A stretch of DNA of 64,000 bases. It comes from Adineta vaga. Lineage: Eukaryota > Rotifera. The notes under the pieces were generated by a model, which was not told the DNA's origin, did no database searches, and saw nothing but the letters and a program-made list of their open reading frames with translations. Positions 21,187 through 36,100 of the stretch are shown one piece after another (the first letter of the stretch is position 1; every line of letters begins with the position of its first letter). The position numbers and the translations under genes are program-made. Location: positions 2,356,001-2,420,000 of the forward strand of contig CP075495.1 of NCBI GenBank assembly GCA_021613535.1. The letters run 5' to 3'.

Positions 21187-24100
21187 TCAAAAATGAAATG
21201 GAGAAACGTTAATTTGTATCACATAAATTGTTGATAATCGACGACGATGATGATGATGAGATTCATTTTTATAGATATGAATTTCTAATTCATATTCATT
21301 CGAATCCATTAATATTCGATCTGTTTTTAAATTCAATCCATCTAATAGAAAAGGAAATGATGTATTGAAATTATTGCGATCAATTAATTTTCTTGAAGTT
21401 TTGTTTAGATCGATATTTGGTAATGTAAATAATATTTGATTCGATAATGTTAAACGTGGTAGTGCAAAAAATCGATAACGAATGTACATGGCTCGCCGAG
21501 GAGAACAGGTCGAACGATGAGCACATTTTGATTGACAATCTGTCACATTATAACGAATGTAATTAATAGGACAAGGAATATCGATGCATTCATAAGCACC
21601 TTGAGTATTGAAACATGTGCGATCTTGACCACAATCGATTTGAAATTGTCGACATTCATTTACATCTAAAAGTCAAATGGGATTCTTTTTTTTATGTAGA
21701 AGAATATGATATTCGAAAGAATGAATCTCTTCTACAAACCTTGACATTGTCCTAGCTCATTGATTTTAAATCCAATTGGACAAAAACACCGATAAGATCC
21801 AAGTTGATTTTCACACATATATTGACAAATATTTGCATGTTCATGACATTCATTGATATCTAAGAAGAAGAAAAAAAACATCCTAAATCCTTTCTTGAAC
21901 ATCATATAATAAAACAAAATCATATTTAACTTAATTGTTTGTTCAAAAAAAAATTATCGTAGACTTATGCTTAAAAAGATGAGCTAATAATGAGAAGGAT
22001 CAGCTTAAAAATACCTTCACATAATCCTGATTTGTAATTCTTTCGATATCCAATTTCACATTTATTAGGTCCACAGTCTGCACACACTGAAATATATAAT
22101 CAGGTCAAAAAAATATGTTTTTATTTTCTTCAATAAATGTCACATACCATGACAAAATAAACCTTGACGTTCAAAACCATTCGGGCATGTTGGATTACTT
22201 TCAGATTCCAACAATGGCTTAGCCGACCAGTCAAGTTTCTCTTCATTTTGATCATAAATTGGTACTATAGGAGAAAAACAGAGATTGAAAGTCGAAGAAC
22301 CTCCTCCTCCTCATAGACTATGTGAGTTCACATTTTAGCAGCAAAATCATCTACATGAAAAAGCTTTATAATTGTACTTACATGTATACAATTGTTTAAG
22401 ATAGTACACAGGAGATTTTAATGATGATAATGTTGGATCAGATGGTGTACAAGAAATTGTTTGAGTATAATTGAATTCTAGGTTTTGTTTTCCAATGAGA
22501 TAACCAGTGGAATAGGTTTGAAAACGATCTAAATAGAATTGTGATTATTGAAAACATGCAATTGAACTTGTAATGAATGAATGAAAGAATCAGTGTTAGT
22601 AATGACAAGTGCTAATCAAATGTTTATAAATGAAAACTTTCCTCATGATTTCATTCGAATAGACTGATTTGTTGTTTTTTTAAGATGCAAAAAATATAAA
22701 TCAAAGCATCTACGAACAACAACAACAACAACAAGAACAACAAATATAAAGAATTTTCTCTTTGTTAATAGTTGGTTTTCGATATTTTTTGTCGTTTCTT
22801 TGACCATAATGGTATACATTGAAATTGTAAACGAAATCGTTGATTTTGTTGATCTTTTCGAATTGATGTTTTTCGTTGTTGATCTGTTATTTCATTTGAT
22901 ATGGATAAATCATCCGTTGATATGGGATCATTCATTAAAGTATCGACATTTTTCATGAGAATTTGATGTGATGGTCGTTGAAAAGAATTTTCTTTACGTA
23001 ATAAATGTGAATTACATTGACACCAACAAGGAAAATAGTTTTTGATTAGAAATGGTAAACGTGTTAACAATAAACTATCACCAAATCGAGCAAATAAAAA
23101 GAGAAAACGACAAATGAAGAGCGTCGATTCAGTATATGCATATTGAATATCGTTATTATTAGTATTAGTATTGATATTTGTATGAAATACTTGATATTTA
23201 AATACATAATCATAGAATTGTCGAAGATGATATTTCATTTGAATGAAATGTTGAGGAAAAGTTAGTAAAACATATTTTAAAAGAAATAAAAGTAATAAAC
23301 GATGACATAATTGACATAATGAACGTCGTTTTTTGATTTTCAACAATGTTTCTCGTAGATTTGAATCATTAGCTTGAATTCGTTCGGATTCAGATCGTTG
23401 TTCCTGAATAAATTCTTGTGAACGATTTGTTTTATTCGACGAAGAATTTCTTATCGGTTGATTTGAGTGTGATACACTCAAACGCGTATGAGTATCACTT
23501 GTTGTCGGAATGGTTTCATAGGATGCTGTTGATGATTTTCGTTTTTCATCGGGTGATGTTATTGATGGACGTGAACTTGTCATTAAATTTTGACTAAAAA
23601 ATTTCGAATGTAATTTCAAATAGGCATCACTTTCTTTGAAGAGATTTTGATTTAATTGTAAAAATTTCGAATAACATTTGATACACGAAATTTTCTCAAT
23701 TGTCCAACGAAGATAATTCGTTAACGATTGTTGTTGATATTGACTATTGAATGAAGAATTTTGCTTCTTTGAATTGTTCAATTGAAGTATATTGAGACAA
23801 CAACAAATACAAATAAATATGAATATTAATACATCAATTATTGGTAATAAAATCATATTTAATGTTATTAAAGGAAGTAAACTGGATGTAATCGAAAATT
23901 TTGGTGTATAAAATATATAATTATAACCGAAAATTAATGCTAAAGAACCAGTAAGAATTAATGCAACATTCGTATGTTTTGTGATGAGAAAAGTTTTTCC
24001 TCGATAGATATTTAAAGAATATTTCGTCTTCAATAAACGATATGAACGAATGAAATATTGTAGAATACTTATGGAAATAATAAATAAATGAAATCCACTG

Positions 24101-27100
24101 AAATTAATAAGGATTTGTTGCAGAAGTGTTAATGGTAAAGAATAGAATGTGACAGAAGATGGATGAACAAGATTTGGATAGTAATGTTTAAGAATTAGAT
24201 AAGGAAAATAGACAAATGAAAGGCAAATATTTGAAAATGAATATGCACGTATCCAATTTCGATGTAAACAATTATAAAGTAAAGATTTTCGTGGAAGTAT
24301 TATTGAACGTGCTTGTCGTGTTTGATGTTCACTAGAGGAGAAAGGGATGTGAGAGAAAGATATTTAGATATTTAGTTTATAGATTAGAAAGAAATCTCCT
24401 ACTTCGTATTTAAGAAAATTTCTTTGGAAGATTTTTTTTGTAATGTTAATAGAAATACAAATGTATGTTCAATAAGAATAAAACAGAGAGTAAATATTTC
24501 AATGAATTGAGAAGATGATAAAACTTTTGTTAATTGATGATGATGATGATGACGATGATGATGATGATTATGATTATGTAAACGAAGCGTTTCATTTCTA
24601 TTCGGAGAAAGATTTTGTTGAGCAAATAGAAATCGACTGAAAATTGAGGCAGCATCGGATGGCTTGCTTGTTGTTTGATTCATTTTATATCAAATTTTCA
24701 AGAAAACTATGTGCATATGACAAGCAACGCAAAGGAAATTAAATATTAATCTAGAGAAATGAAAAAGACAAGAGAATTGATATTTTGTCTTTTTTTCTTC
24801 TTCTTCACTAATCAAAGGATTATTAAATAAGTGGCTTTTATCTATATATGTCACTTACGATTTAACGCTTCCTTTGCTTTTTCTTTTTAAATTTTGTCAT
24901 CGTATAATGCATGAAGATATGTATACACATTATTATCATTAGAAAAAAATGCGATATGTCATCGAAGAAGAAGGAAAAAAACATCCGAGAAAGAAAAGAC
25001 AATAGAAAAATTCCCTAGAGATGACGATGACGACGATGAACTCTGAAAGAGTATCTTTAAGTCAAACATAATATTCACTTTTTGATGCGATCCAAATGAA
25101 GAAAAGATACACAACAAATACGAATGTTTGTACGGATAGTGTTGTTGACAAGGCATTAATTTGACTAAAGATATGCATCCTCGTATATAAACTTAGTCGG
25201 AATAGAATATACGAGAAGAAGAAGAAGAAGAAGAAGAAAAAAAAAGAGATACGGAACGACAAACGACGACAAGAAATGAAAGACTTCTATTAACATGAAA
25301 ACTTGTCTGTCTATCTATCAATTTTCTCTTTTGCGTTAAGATGTTTGAAGATATAAGCAGAAATCTCTTCCTATTGTGAATAATAGCTGAATGACATGAT
25401 GTTAAAGTGTTAATTAAAATGCATCCATGCATCTACTCATAACAAACGAACATACCTCGCTCAGTTTGAATGATGGTTTCAGTAAAAATGAACTCATTTT
25501 CAAACTGATATTCATCGGAATAAGTACCATTCATTCGAATAATTCTATCCGAAACTTTTTCCATGATATGAAGATAAGAACCTAAAGTTTAAGTAGAGAA
25601 ATTTATATTTACAGTTTTTACTTCATTTTGTGATGTTGTTGGAGAGAGAGAGAGAGAAAAAGAAGAAAAAAAGTTTACCATCTGTAAATAAAATGATTAT
25701 AGTTCGTTGAAATGCATCATCGATGGAACAATATGGAGACGAATGGTTTGTTTTGGTAGTTAGGAAAAAGAAGGAAGGTGGATAGAGAAAAATAATAATA
25801 GTTGGAAATATTGATTGAAGTTTCAATGGTATTTGATACAATGTTGATTTTTTTAAAATTGAATTCCAATGAAAGACAATATTATCAATATTAATTCCTT
25901 TTATTTCACCCTGGAGATGACGAATGAATGTTGTTGAGGGAACTAGAAGAGAAAAACAACAATAGGGATTGACTTTTAGCTGTCAAGCAAGGGAAAAAAA
26001 AGTAGCAGATCTTATTTCCTCCTTCGTTGCTCTTCCTTTCTATGCAGCGTTTTTCTTTTCTCATCATGTCAGATCATATCTTTTTTTTCTTCTTCTTATT
26101 CTTCTTCATTATTTCGTTTCTGTTTCCTATTGAATCAAATGACAATCTTCATATTTCAGATTGATTTACTCGCAGAATGAAATCCATGCTTTTGCTCATC
26201 TATCTTAGTAACGAATAGAATTTGTCCGAGAGTTATTCTTTTCTTCTCGCCAGATTTCTCTTCAATTATTCAGTTTGACAATATAACGATGAAGAATGTC
26301 GCCTTTTTCTCTTCTCAATAGACAATAATAAATATCTTTTCCAGCGTCTTGGCAACTAACATTAGAACTGAAAAACTAAACATAATTCTCATCTCTTCTT
26401 CAGAATAAAGTGTCGTTCTCTCTCGATGTATGATGTAATGAACAAATTTTCCGCATTCTCTTTCGAGAACAATCACGATGATTCATTAAAGAAACATTAT
26501 AGAATCAATATAGTTTGAAATGATAGTTTTCTATCATTCAAATATTTGTTGTTAATTTCATTGATTAAACATATCGACAAGAATTATTCGTCTAGATATA
26601 ATCTATTACAATTTTCTTTTGGTCGAGATAAAACATCTTCTAAGAAGAATATAATATAGAATTTGAAATGAATTAATCGAATCTTATCTATAGAACAAGT
26701 GAAAAAACAAGAAAAGTTTCGATTTACTTTCATAGACAATCACATCGCATGTAGTCGTTGCAATCCCTAGAGCATTTTCTGCTGAACATGTATATCGTCC
26801 TGTATCAGAAAGATGTACGGGATCAATTCTAGAATAAAAAAAGTAATGACGAACAATATCGATTTCAATTGATTTTACTTCAATGAATTATTTGATAGTA
26901 TTTGTAATCGAACACCATCAATTCCTGTTAGAATAGTTCCATTTCTAGACCATTTTAATAACGGTTCAGGCCAAGCATCAGCAAGACAATTGAGTAAAAG
27001 CGTTGAACCTTTCACTAGTCGTTGTGTTACTCGAGGAAGTTTGATTGTGAATGTTGGTTGTGCTAACCATGGTGAGAGAAAAAAAACGCATATACAATAG

Positions 27101-30100
27101 ATATAGACATTAATCGGAAATGAAAAGCAAAGCGCAACATAAGAGGACAACAAAGAAAGAAGGAGAGAATGTTCAATGTCTTACTGAGAATATTAACTGA
27201 ATGATAGGATTCCATTCGAGTACCATTTCCATGGTGAAATATACATTTATAGACGCCTGAATCGGATGCCTATGAAGATAAGAATTGAATAGAATGTTAT
27301 CGTTATTATCTCTTGTCTTACGTATGTTTGATCGATAATTAATGTTCCATTTCGATAATCAATTCGATTTCGATTTAATGAATTGATTTTTAATGGTAAA
27401 CCATTATGAAACCATTCGACAGTACCAAGAAAATTTCCATTGATGACTAAATCAATTTCACAGGATAGTATTAAACGATGACCAGAAGTAATCGCACGAT
27501 TCTGACTTTTTGGATGAGCTAAATACAAAACAAAGTATATATTACTACACAATATGCATTAGTCTGAAAAGCTCGTACGTCGAACAGTAACTGTGACTGG
27601 TGAAGACATGATAAATTGTTGATTCAATGAATTATTTGAGTAACATTGATAAACTCCTGTATGTTCATCAATTGCTTTATTAATTCGAAGAATATTTCTA
27701 TCATAAAAATGTGTTAAATATTGAATATGATCAATCGAATGACCATTATGTAACCATTGAATATCTAATGGATTAATAAAATTTGTTTGACAAATTAATT
27801 CTAAAGAATCTCCATAATCGAGAATTAAATCTTTTGGTGAGATGATTAGAAAAGGAAGTTGATCTAAAAGATAAATTTTAAATCGATATTTGTTATATCG
27901 AATTTAGATAACAAAAATTGCAACATACTTGAAATTGTTTCATATCCAAGAGTTGTTGTTATCGATTGATTGTCAAGAACATTTAAACTAAATTGTTTTG
28001 TCGTTTGTCCAATAGGATTATGAGCAGAACAAAGAATTTCACCTGCATGATTTTTTCTAACATATAAAATAACTTCATTTCTTCTAATGAATACTCTTTT
28101 TCTCGTTATTACATACTCGAGCTGATCAATATACAAATTCCCAAATGAATCAACAATAGCTGTTCCAGATACATTATATATTCCATGCCATGTTATTATT
28201 GGAATAGGAATACCATTAGCTTGACAAGATAGTTTTACTGATTGACCAACAATACCCGTATAATGTCTTTCGATTTGATCGATTGATGGTGGAACTAAAA
28301 AGTCATAGATATATTCAATTGAAATTTTTTTAAAAGAAAATCAATACCTTGAACTTCAAGACGAATTTGTGCATATGTACGGCGAACAAGATTTTCCGCC
28401 CAACATAAATAATAACCTGTATCTTGAACTTGCAAATGATGAATTCTTAATGAACCATTATTCAAAATTTGAAAACCTAAAAGAATGAAGTTAATATCGT
28501 GACATTTATTCTCTTTAGATTATACCTGGTTGTGCGTCAATAGAACGACCGGCTTTCGTCCAATAAATAAATGGAAGAGGTTGACCATCTGCTTGACAAC
28601 TAAGTGTTATAGGTTTGTTAACAATTCCGATAATTTCATTATTTTCAACTGTAACTATCGGCGGAACTAATGAGAAAATCAGAACATGAAGGTTATTGTT
28701 AGTCATGTTTAGGAAACGTGCTCAAGAAAAAGAAATGAAGAATTCTAATGAGCAATAGAATATGAAATTATGTTTACCATTGACATCCAAATGAAGATCG
28801 ATGAAATCTTGTCCAGCATCATTTATTATCATACATTGATATTTACCATGATCAGATTTTGTCGTATGAAGAAGAAGTAAACTATTGGATGATGTGATTT
28901 TATATTTTAAATCATGACTACTTTCGATAAGATTCAATTCGATATTATTATGAAACCATCTGGAAAAAATGAATAGATAAAGAAAATCTTCAGAATAAAA
29001 GAATTCTTTTATATTATACTTGACAATGGGTACAGGATGTCCTTGAATAACACGACAAGGAAGTTCTATAGGCTTTGGAGCGATGACAAGATATGATGTA
29101 TTCTCTCGTTGAATTCGAGGAGAAACTAAAAATAAAGTTACTTTCGAATGTATTTGTTGGATAAGTTATTATTCAACAACCTAATACTATCAAACGAAAT
29201 TGTTGTTTAGCTTCACCAGCTTTACTATAAGCTATACATGTATAAATTCCACCTTGAGATGGATCCGCTTGAATAATTAGTAATTGTGAACCACCTGGAC
29301 CAATTCTAGTAAGAATATTGAAATATTTAAAGATGATTTCTTTACTTATCTATCTTTACCTATATCGTGCACTTGATGTGTCAACAGGTAGACCATCTTT
29401 TTCCCAAGATACAGAAGGCCATGGATCTCCTAAAGAAAACAGAACTCGGAAAATATTTTATGGAATAGTTCTTTTTAATATGTCAACCATTAGCTGTACA
29501 AGTTAAAGCTACATGATGATGTTGAATAACAGTTACATTATCTTCATTTGGTTCACGTTGAATTATTGGTGGTACTAAATTAGATCATGAGAAATGATGG
29601 AATCATTTAAAAATCATTCCTACCAAAAATTTGTAATTCAATATGATTGGATAATTCACCGGCAATATTCGTACCGATACATGTATAACGAGCATGATCA
29701 TTGACATTAACAGATTGAATTATTAATACACGATTTTCTTCGAGTAATTCATATCTTTCTAAAACAAATCATCAAATTTTGAAATCTTTTTTTTTCTCGA
29801 TTTTTAGTAATTTACTATTATCAATTTGTAATTCTTGTCCATTCATTAACCACATAATATTTGGAGTAGGTTTACCATGCATTGGACATTCAAGACGAGC
29901 TGTTTGACTTGCTTTTACCTGATAAATTTCTACTAAATTCGATCGATCAATGCTGGGTGGTGCTACAATAAACATCGTTTCCTTATTTCAAATACATCAA
30001 TATTTCTTACTAAAAACATCTAAATGATATGTTAGATTTCGTTGACCAGCTACATTTGACATATGACATGTGTATATACCAGCATCTGATAGATGAGCTG

Positions 30101-33100
30101 AATCGATTTGTAACTTATCTCCATTTCCTAATAATCTACCGATAAACACGAAGGAATAGAATTTCAATCCTCAAAAATGAGATAATTATTCATTTACCGA
30201 GCATAGGAATGAGATTCAACAAGATTTTTCTCATCTTTCAACCACTGATAATTCAAATCCGGTACACCAAATCCATGGCAAGATAAGATAATATTCTTTC
30301 CCAGGATAACATAAGGATTCAAATTAATATTTGATAATTGAATATCAGGTGGAACTAACAAAAAAGAAAATCTATTTCAAATCATTTTCTTTTCATTTCG
30401 ATTTCTTTTACCATAAATTTGAATATCGAATATCTGTTGAGATCGACCTGCTAGATTTTCTGCATGACATTGATATCGACCACGATCGATTAGAGAGATA
30501 TTTTCAATAAATAACTTCATATTATTTTCTTTAATAGATATTCTAGAATAAAAATAATGAAGAAGTTCATCGTTGTGAGAAATGAAGAATTAACTTTTGC
30601 TTTTTCAATACCTTTCAAAATCCGATAGAATTTGATCATTTTTCGTCCAGATTATCGTTGGTAAAGGAATTGCATGTAATAAACAAGTTAATACTAATGA
30701 TTCACCTTTCATTTTTGTTATTTCATTTATCATAGGCCCATTGTTCAGTATAGCTGGTGGTACTGAAAATGAAAACGTTCATTCTTTCTATTCGGTAGAA
30801 GAAATTAAAACAAACATACAAAGAATATCAATTTGAATATCTTTTTTTATTGAATCAATTTTATTTTCGGCTAAACATGTATATAAACCTGTATCATTCA
30901 ATGAAGCACGTACCACTTGGTAATATCGATTATGTCCTGAAGATAATCGTTGACTAAAATATAGTACAATGTAATGATATGATGGATTATATAAATAAAA
31001 TTACTTATTAAAATGCCAGGAAATAACTGGTTCAGGTATGCCATTAGCATTACAATCCAAAGTAAAGTGATTTCCGGCAATAGGTGTTGCTGTTGGCGTT
31101 ATAGATATTGAATCAATTGTTGGAGGTACTAAATTAATGATGAATATCAATTAGTATAACCTTTAAGAAATTTGACAAGGGGAACGGTCAACTGAATTTT
31201 TTGTTTTTTATTCAAAACTCATCATGAATAATAATAGTGTAAATATATATTACTCGATCTTTTAAACACTTAACGCACTTGTATATAGACACTTATAATC
31301 GCTCATGAAGTACTCAAAATATAGGAGAAGAAAACCTCTTTTTGCTATTGTCGTAATCATAGTGAAGTAAATTTTTGTTTTTAACGAGTCAAATAAATGA
31401 AAAATGTCTCTTCAACCTTTGTAAACTTAGTCATAATGCGATAACATTGTTCAATAGAGATAAGAACACAATGTCAGATCGTTCATTTCTCATGTATATT
31501 ATGCTTTCTTTATCAAGATCAAACGTTTTCCAATTCAGATTTATTCATACCTAAACGATTGATACGATAGTGTTGTTCAATAGTTCCTGCTTCATTCGAA
31601 GCAATACATGTATAAATCATTCGTCCATCATTTTGTATCGATGAAAGTACTACAGGTAAGTAATGATTACCATATTGTAGATGACGACCTTCTCTCAACC
31701 AAACAATCTAGAACATATATTTCTCTAGAAATGATTTCATTTATTAAATCATCTTATTACTGTTGGTTTTGGATTTCCATATGTTGTACAAGTTAAATTA
31801 ATTGTTGAATTAAAAATAAGTTCAATATTGATTATATCATTTCCAAATCGTGGTGGAACTAAATAGAAATTATTCATAATAGATTTCATTGATAATAATA
31901 TTTACCCAAAACTTGTAATTCAATTTTATGTTTACTTTTTCCTGCAAGATTTTCAGCTATACATGTATAATTTCCTGCATCACGTTCATTAATATTTCGA
32001 ATTTCTAAATATTGATCATCTCGAAATAATTCGATTCGTTTATTCTAGAAAAAAGAAAAATCATCAATTTCATTTTGTTTCTCTAAGAAAAAATCATAGA
32101 ATAGTTTACATCAATATCAAATTTTCTGCCATTTTTCAACCATTTAATCGTTGGTCTTGGAATACCTTTGACTAAACATGGCAATGTATAAGTACGATTC
32201 AATTGAACTTTATGACGATGTATTGATACATGATCAAATACTGGTGGAAGAAGAATATCAACTAAAAATTGTTTTTCACTTTTACCAATTGAATTCGATG
32301 CTATACATGTATATGTTCCACCATCATGTTCGCTATTGACAGTTATTTGCAAAATTTCTGTATGATTCGTTTTAGTTCTAAAACAGAAAATGAAAATTTT
32401 GCAATATTTAATCAGATATTAAGATTAAATAATACATGATATATTTATTACGATCGATTGTATGACCATTTTTTCGCCATTCAATAGATGCTGGTGGATG
32501 TGCAAATGTTTGACATGTCAATTGAATAGTATGATTATGTTCTACTTGAAATAATTCTTCCGTATCTTCATTGACAATTTCAGGTGGTACTAAAATTATT
32601 CGAATGAAGAAGTACAGAAGAAGAAGACAAAAGAAAAGGGAACTTTTTACCAAGAATTTCTAATTGAAATTCAAGTGAATCAAAACCATAGTCATTTGCA
32701 ACGATACATTTCCAAATTTGACCATCTTCAATTTGTACATTAGGTATAATCAATTGATTCTCATTCAATTTTAATGATTGTCGAATATGTTCATGTTCAT
32801 TTTGAAATGATGGTGGAATCCATGTCGTATTGATTATTGTGATTAATGACGAACGTTCAGTTGTATATGGACAAGAAAGAGTCAACGATGAACCGCGAAC
32901 AACACTTGGATGAGTATTGATATGACTTCGTAAGATTTCCGGTGGTCCTGAGATGATAATATTGAAATATCGTCGATCAATTCCAATATTATTCGAAACG
33001 ATACATGAATAAAGTCCTGCATCTTGTCGATCAACAGTAGGTATTATTAATTCTTTATCAACGCCATACAATTCAATTTCATTTTTAAACCTAGATAAAA

Positions 33101-36100
33101 TATGAATTAAAAATTAAATAAATCTTTTTTTCTATTTCTAACCAACGAGTCATTGGTGTTGGATATCCACTGGCTGGACATTGTAGTGTTAAACTTTCAT
33201 TTCGACGAATAATCATACGATTTGTTTCATTATTCATATTAATAGTAGGTGGTGCTTTGAAAATCAAACGAGAATAGAATATAGGAATCAATTTCATCAA
33301 AAACGTACCATATGGTTCTAATAGAAATCGTTTTCGAATTTCACCAGCTCGATTCTTTGCCATACATTCATAGATACCTGCATGATTAATCTAGAAAAAA
33401 GAATTCTTTATATTACAATAAAGTAAGAAGAAATTCTCTCAACTTGAATATGATCTATAATATATTCTTCTTCTTGTTTAGATTCTAAAACAGTATTTGT
33501 TTCAAATGACCATGTTATTGAAGGTTTTGGAAAACCATAAGCAAAACAAGGTAATGATACTGTTGAATTGATTAATGCATGTAATTTAACTTGTGTTAAT
33601 GAATCATTAAATATCGGAGGTACTAGAATATGTTTCATATGAAATTTTATGAAAATATATAACAATGAAATATACCTGAGACATCAATATCAAGATGATT
33701 CTCAGCTCGACCAGCGGAATTTTCAGCAACACATGTATAACGACCTGCATCATTTAATGTTAAATGTTCAATTTCAATATATAGACCATCGTATACAGAT
33801 CTAAGAAAGAAAAACGATATCATAAAATTCCAATCATCATTGCTATGTATTCATTCGTTCGTTCTAAGTAATCTTTAACGAAAATCATTCTTTTTTCTCG
33901 ATTATTCTTACCGTATACGCGGTAAATCAACTAGATTTCTTCCATTGAAAAACCATCGTCGAAGAGGTATTGGTTTTCCTTCTACAGAACATGGTAAACG
34001 TAAATGTTCACCATTTTTATAGAACTGTTCTCTTGCAAATATTCCATTATGTTCATGTATAAATTTCGGAGGAACTAAATACAAATAAATAACATTGATT
34101 TTAATTTTTCTCGAAAAAAAAACAACAAAACAGAATCCAATGATCTTTCTTACTCATCACATTTATATCATAGACAATATCAATTGATCCAATTGTATTT
34201 GTTGCTTGACAAACATATCGACCTTCATCATCAGACTAAATAGATAAAAGAAATTTTTCTTCTCTTGAAAAAACAAAATAATTTCCTTTCGAATTACTTT
34301 AATTTTATTAATAATGAATTTTTTTCCATTTTGTTTTATATGAATATGTCTTTTATTTGAAGGAATATCATGGCCATTGTAATACCATTGTATTTTCGGT
34401 TTCGGTATACCAATAGCTGGACATAATAATACTAGAGTATGATTAACAATAGCTGATTTCTTTTGAAGACGATTTTGATTTTCAGATTGATGTTCAAAAT
34501 ATGGAGAAACTAAATCATTCAATCGGTTCGAATAAATCAATCATCGAAATCAATTCTCTTACGATAAACAGATACATTGAATAGTCGATATGTTGAGCCA
34601 GCTTTATTCGTTGCTACACAACGATAAATTCCTTCATCTGACGGTTTAATATTCGGTAGAATATATAGATCATTCGTATCGAAGATTTGCAATTTTTGAT
34701 CATCTTTAAACCATTGAATAAGTGGTTTTGGTGTGCCAATAGTTGGACAGATTAGATTAATAGAAGTATTAACTGCTGCTTGAACAACGGATATTTCTTC
34801 AGCACCAGTAATTGAAGGTGGAACTTGAACAAAGAAAAGAAGAAATGACTCTTTTATTTACTGTAAATGATTTTCATACTGTTCACATTTAGTTGAATAT
34901 GTCGCGTGATGGTTCCTGCTGGATTCGTTGCTTTACAATGATATTGATCATTATGTATAGGTTCAACTTTTCGAATTTCTAATGAACCATTTTCATGTAA
35001 ATAAGTATTTATATCTTGATTAGCTAAATGAAAAAGAATGATGACACGAATGTAATTATGAAAAAGAACTACATACGATCTATTGGATTGTTTTGACGGA
35101 ACCAAACGATAGTTGGTGGAGGATGTGCCATAACTGAACAAGGTAGAAGGATTGAATTGTAAATGTTGATATCGAGTTCAGTTTTGTTAGAATTATCTTC
35201 TGAACTAGGTGGTTCTAGAACGATTCGATATTTATAGAAAAATAAGATGTTATAGATTAAATTATGTTTGGCAACAAAAATAAGTTGAGGTAGAGTCTGA
35301 AGTATTGTTAGCGAGGATACATTTCAAGCTGAAAGACATGCAAAGATCTTGTTTCGATGAACTTCTTGTACTGGTTTCTTTTCTTTATAATTAAAACGAA
35401 TAGATATTCAAATGATATCATTTGCCTATTGAATAAAAAAGTTTCATTTCAATGTGTAACATCTCGTCTACCGTATCAGAAGATTACCCATGGATGATGT
35501 TACAGAATTAATGTGTATCTCAAAAAGAATCTATAGTAATAAATGTTCTTAATTTAAGTTTCAATCCTTTAAAATGAAGACTCATTCTACAACTTCATCT
35601 TTCGCTATAATTCCCCTGGATTTAGAAAACTTTACCATAAACATCAACTTGATATTGTTGTTTAGCTTGTCCAATTTCATTCTTAACTTCACAAATGAAT
35701 GAACCACGATCGATTGTTTTCAATGAATAAATATTCAATGAACCTGTTGAATCCATTATTATTCGATTCTCTTCGAATATTAATTCCTAAATATCCAAGG
35801 TGTATGTCGTCATAAAATAATACATCATCTTTTCTCTCTTTTACTTTATCATCTTTAAACCATTTCACTATTGGTTTTGGTAAACCAATATGATTACAAG
35901 GCAATATTAATGCTTTGGAAATAATTCCGTATAAATATCGTTCGGCTTCGAATGTAAAACGTGGAATCACTAAATAAAGAAACGAAAATGAAATTCTATT
36001 CAAAATTCATTTCTTGTTTAACGAACTTGTAACACTTAAATGAATATCAGCACTTGTATTACCGAATAGATTCGTCGCTAAACATGTGTAAATACCCGTC

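Noticed and set aside
24535-24580. Possible zinc-binding domain from the His run in the nested gene
   Set aside because: The run [10 protein letters not shown] comes from a GAT/ATG-type trinucleotide repeat and lacks any fold context, so no metal-binding claim is made.
25190-25270. GAAGAAGAAGAA tract as a CRISPR or tandem-gene repeat
   Set aside because: It is a simple microsatellite in the hemicentin intron. No spacer structure is present and the genome is eukaryotic.
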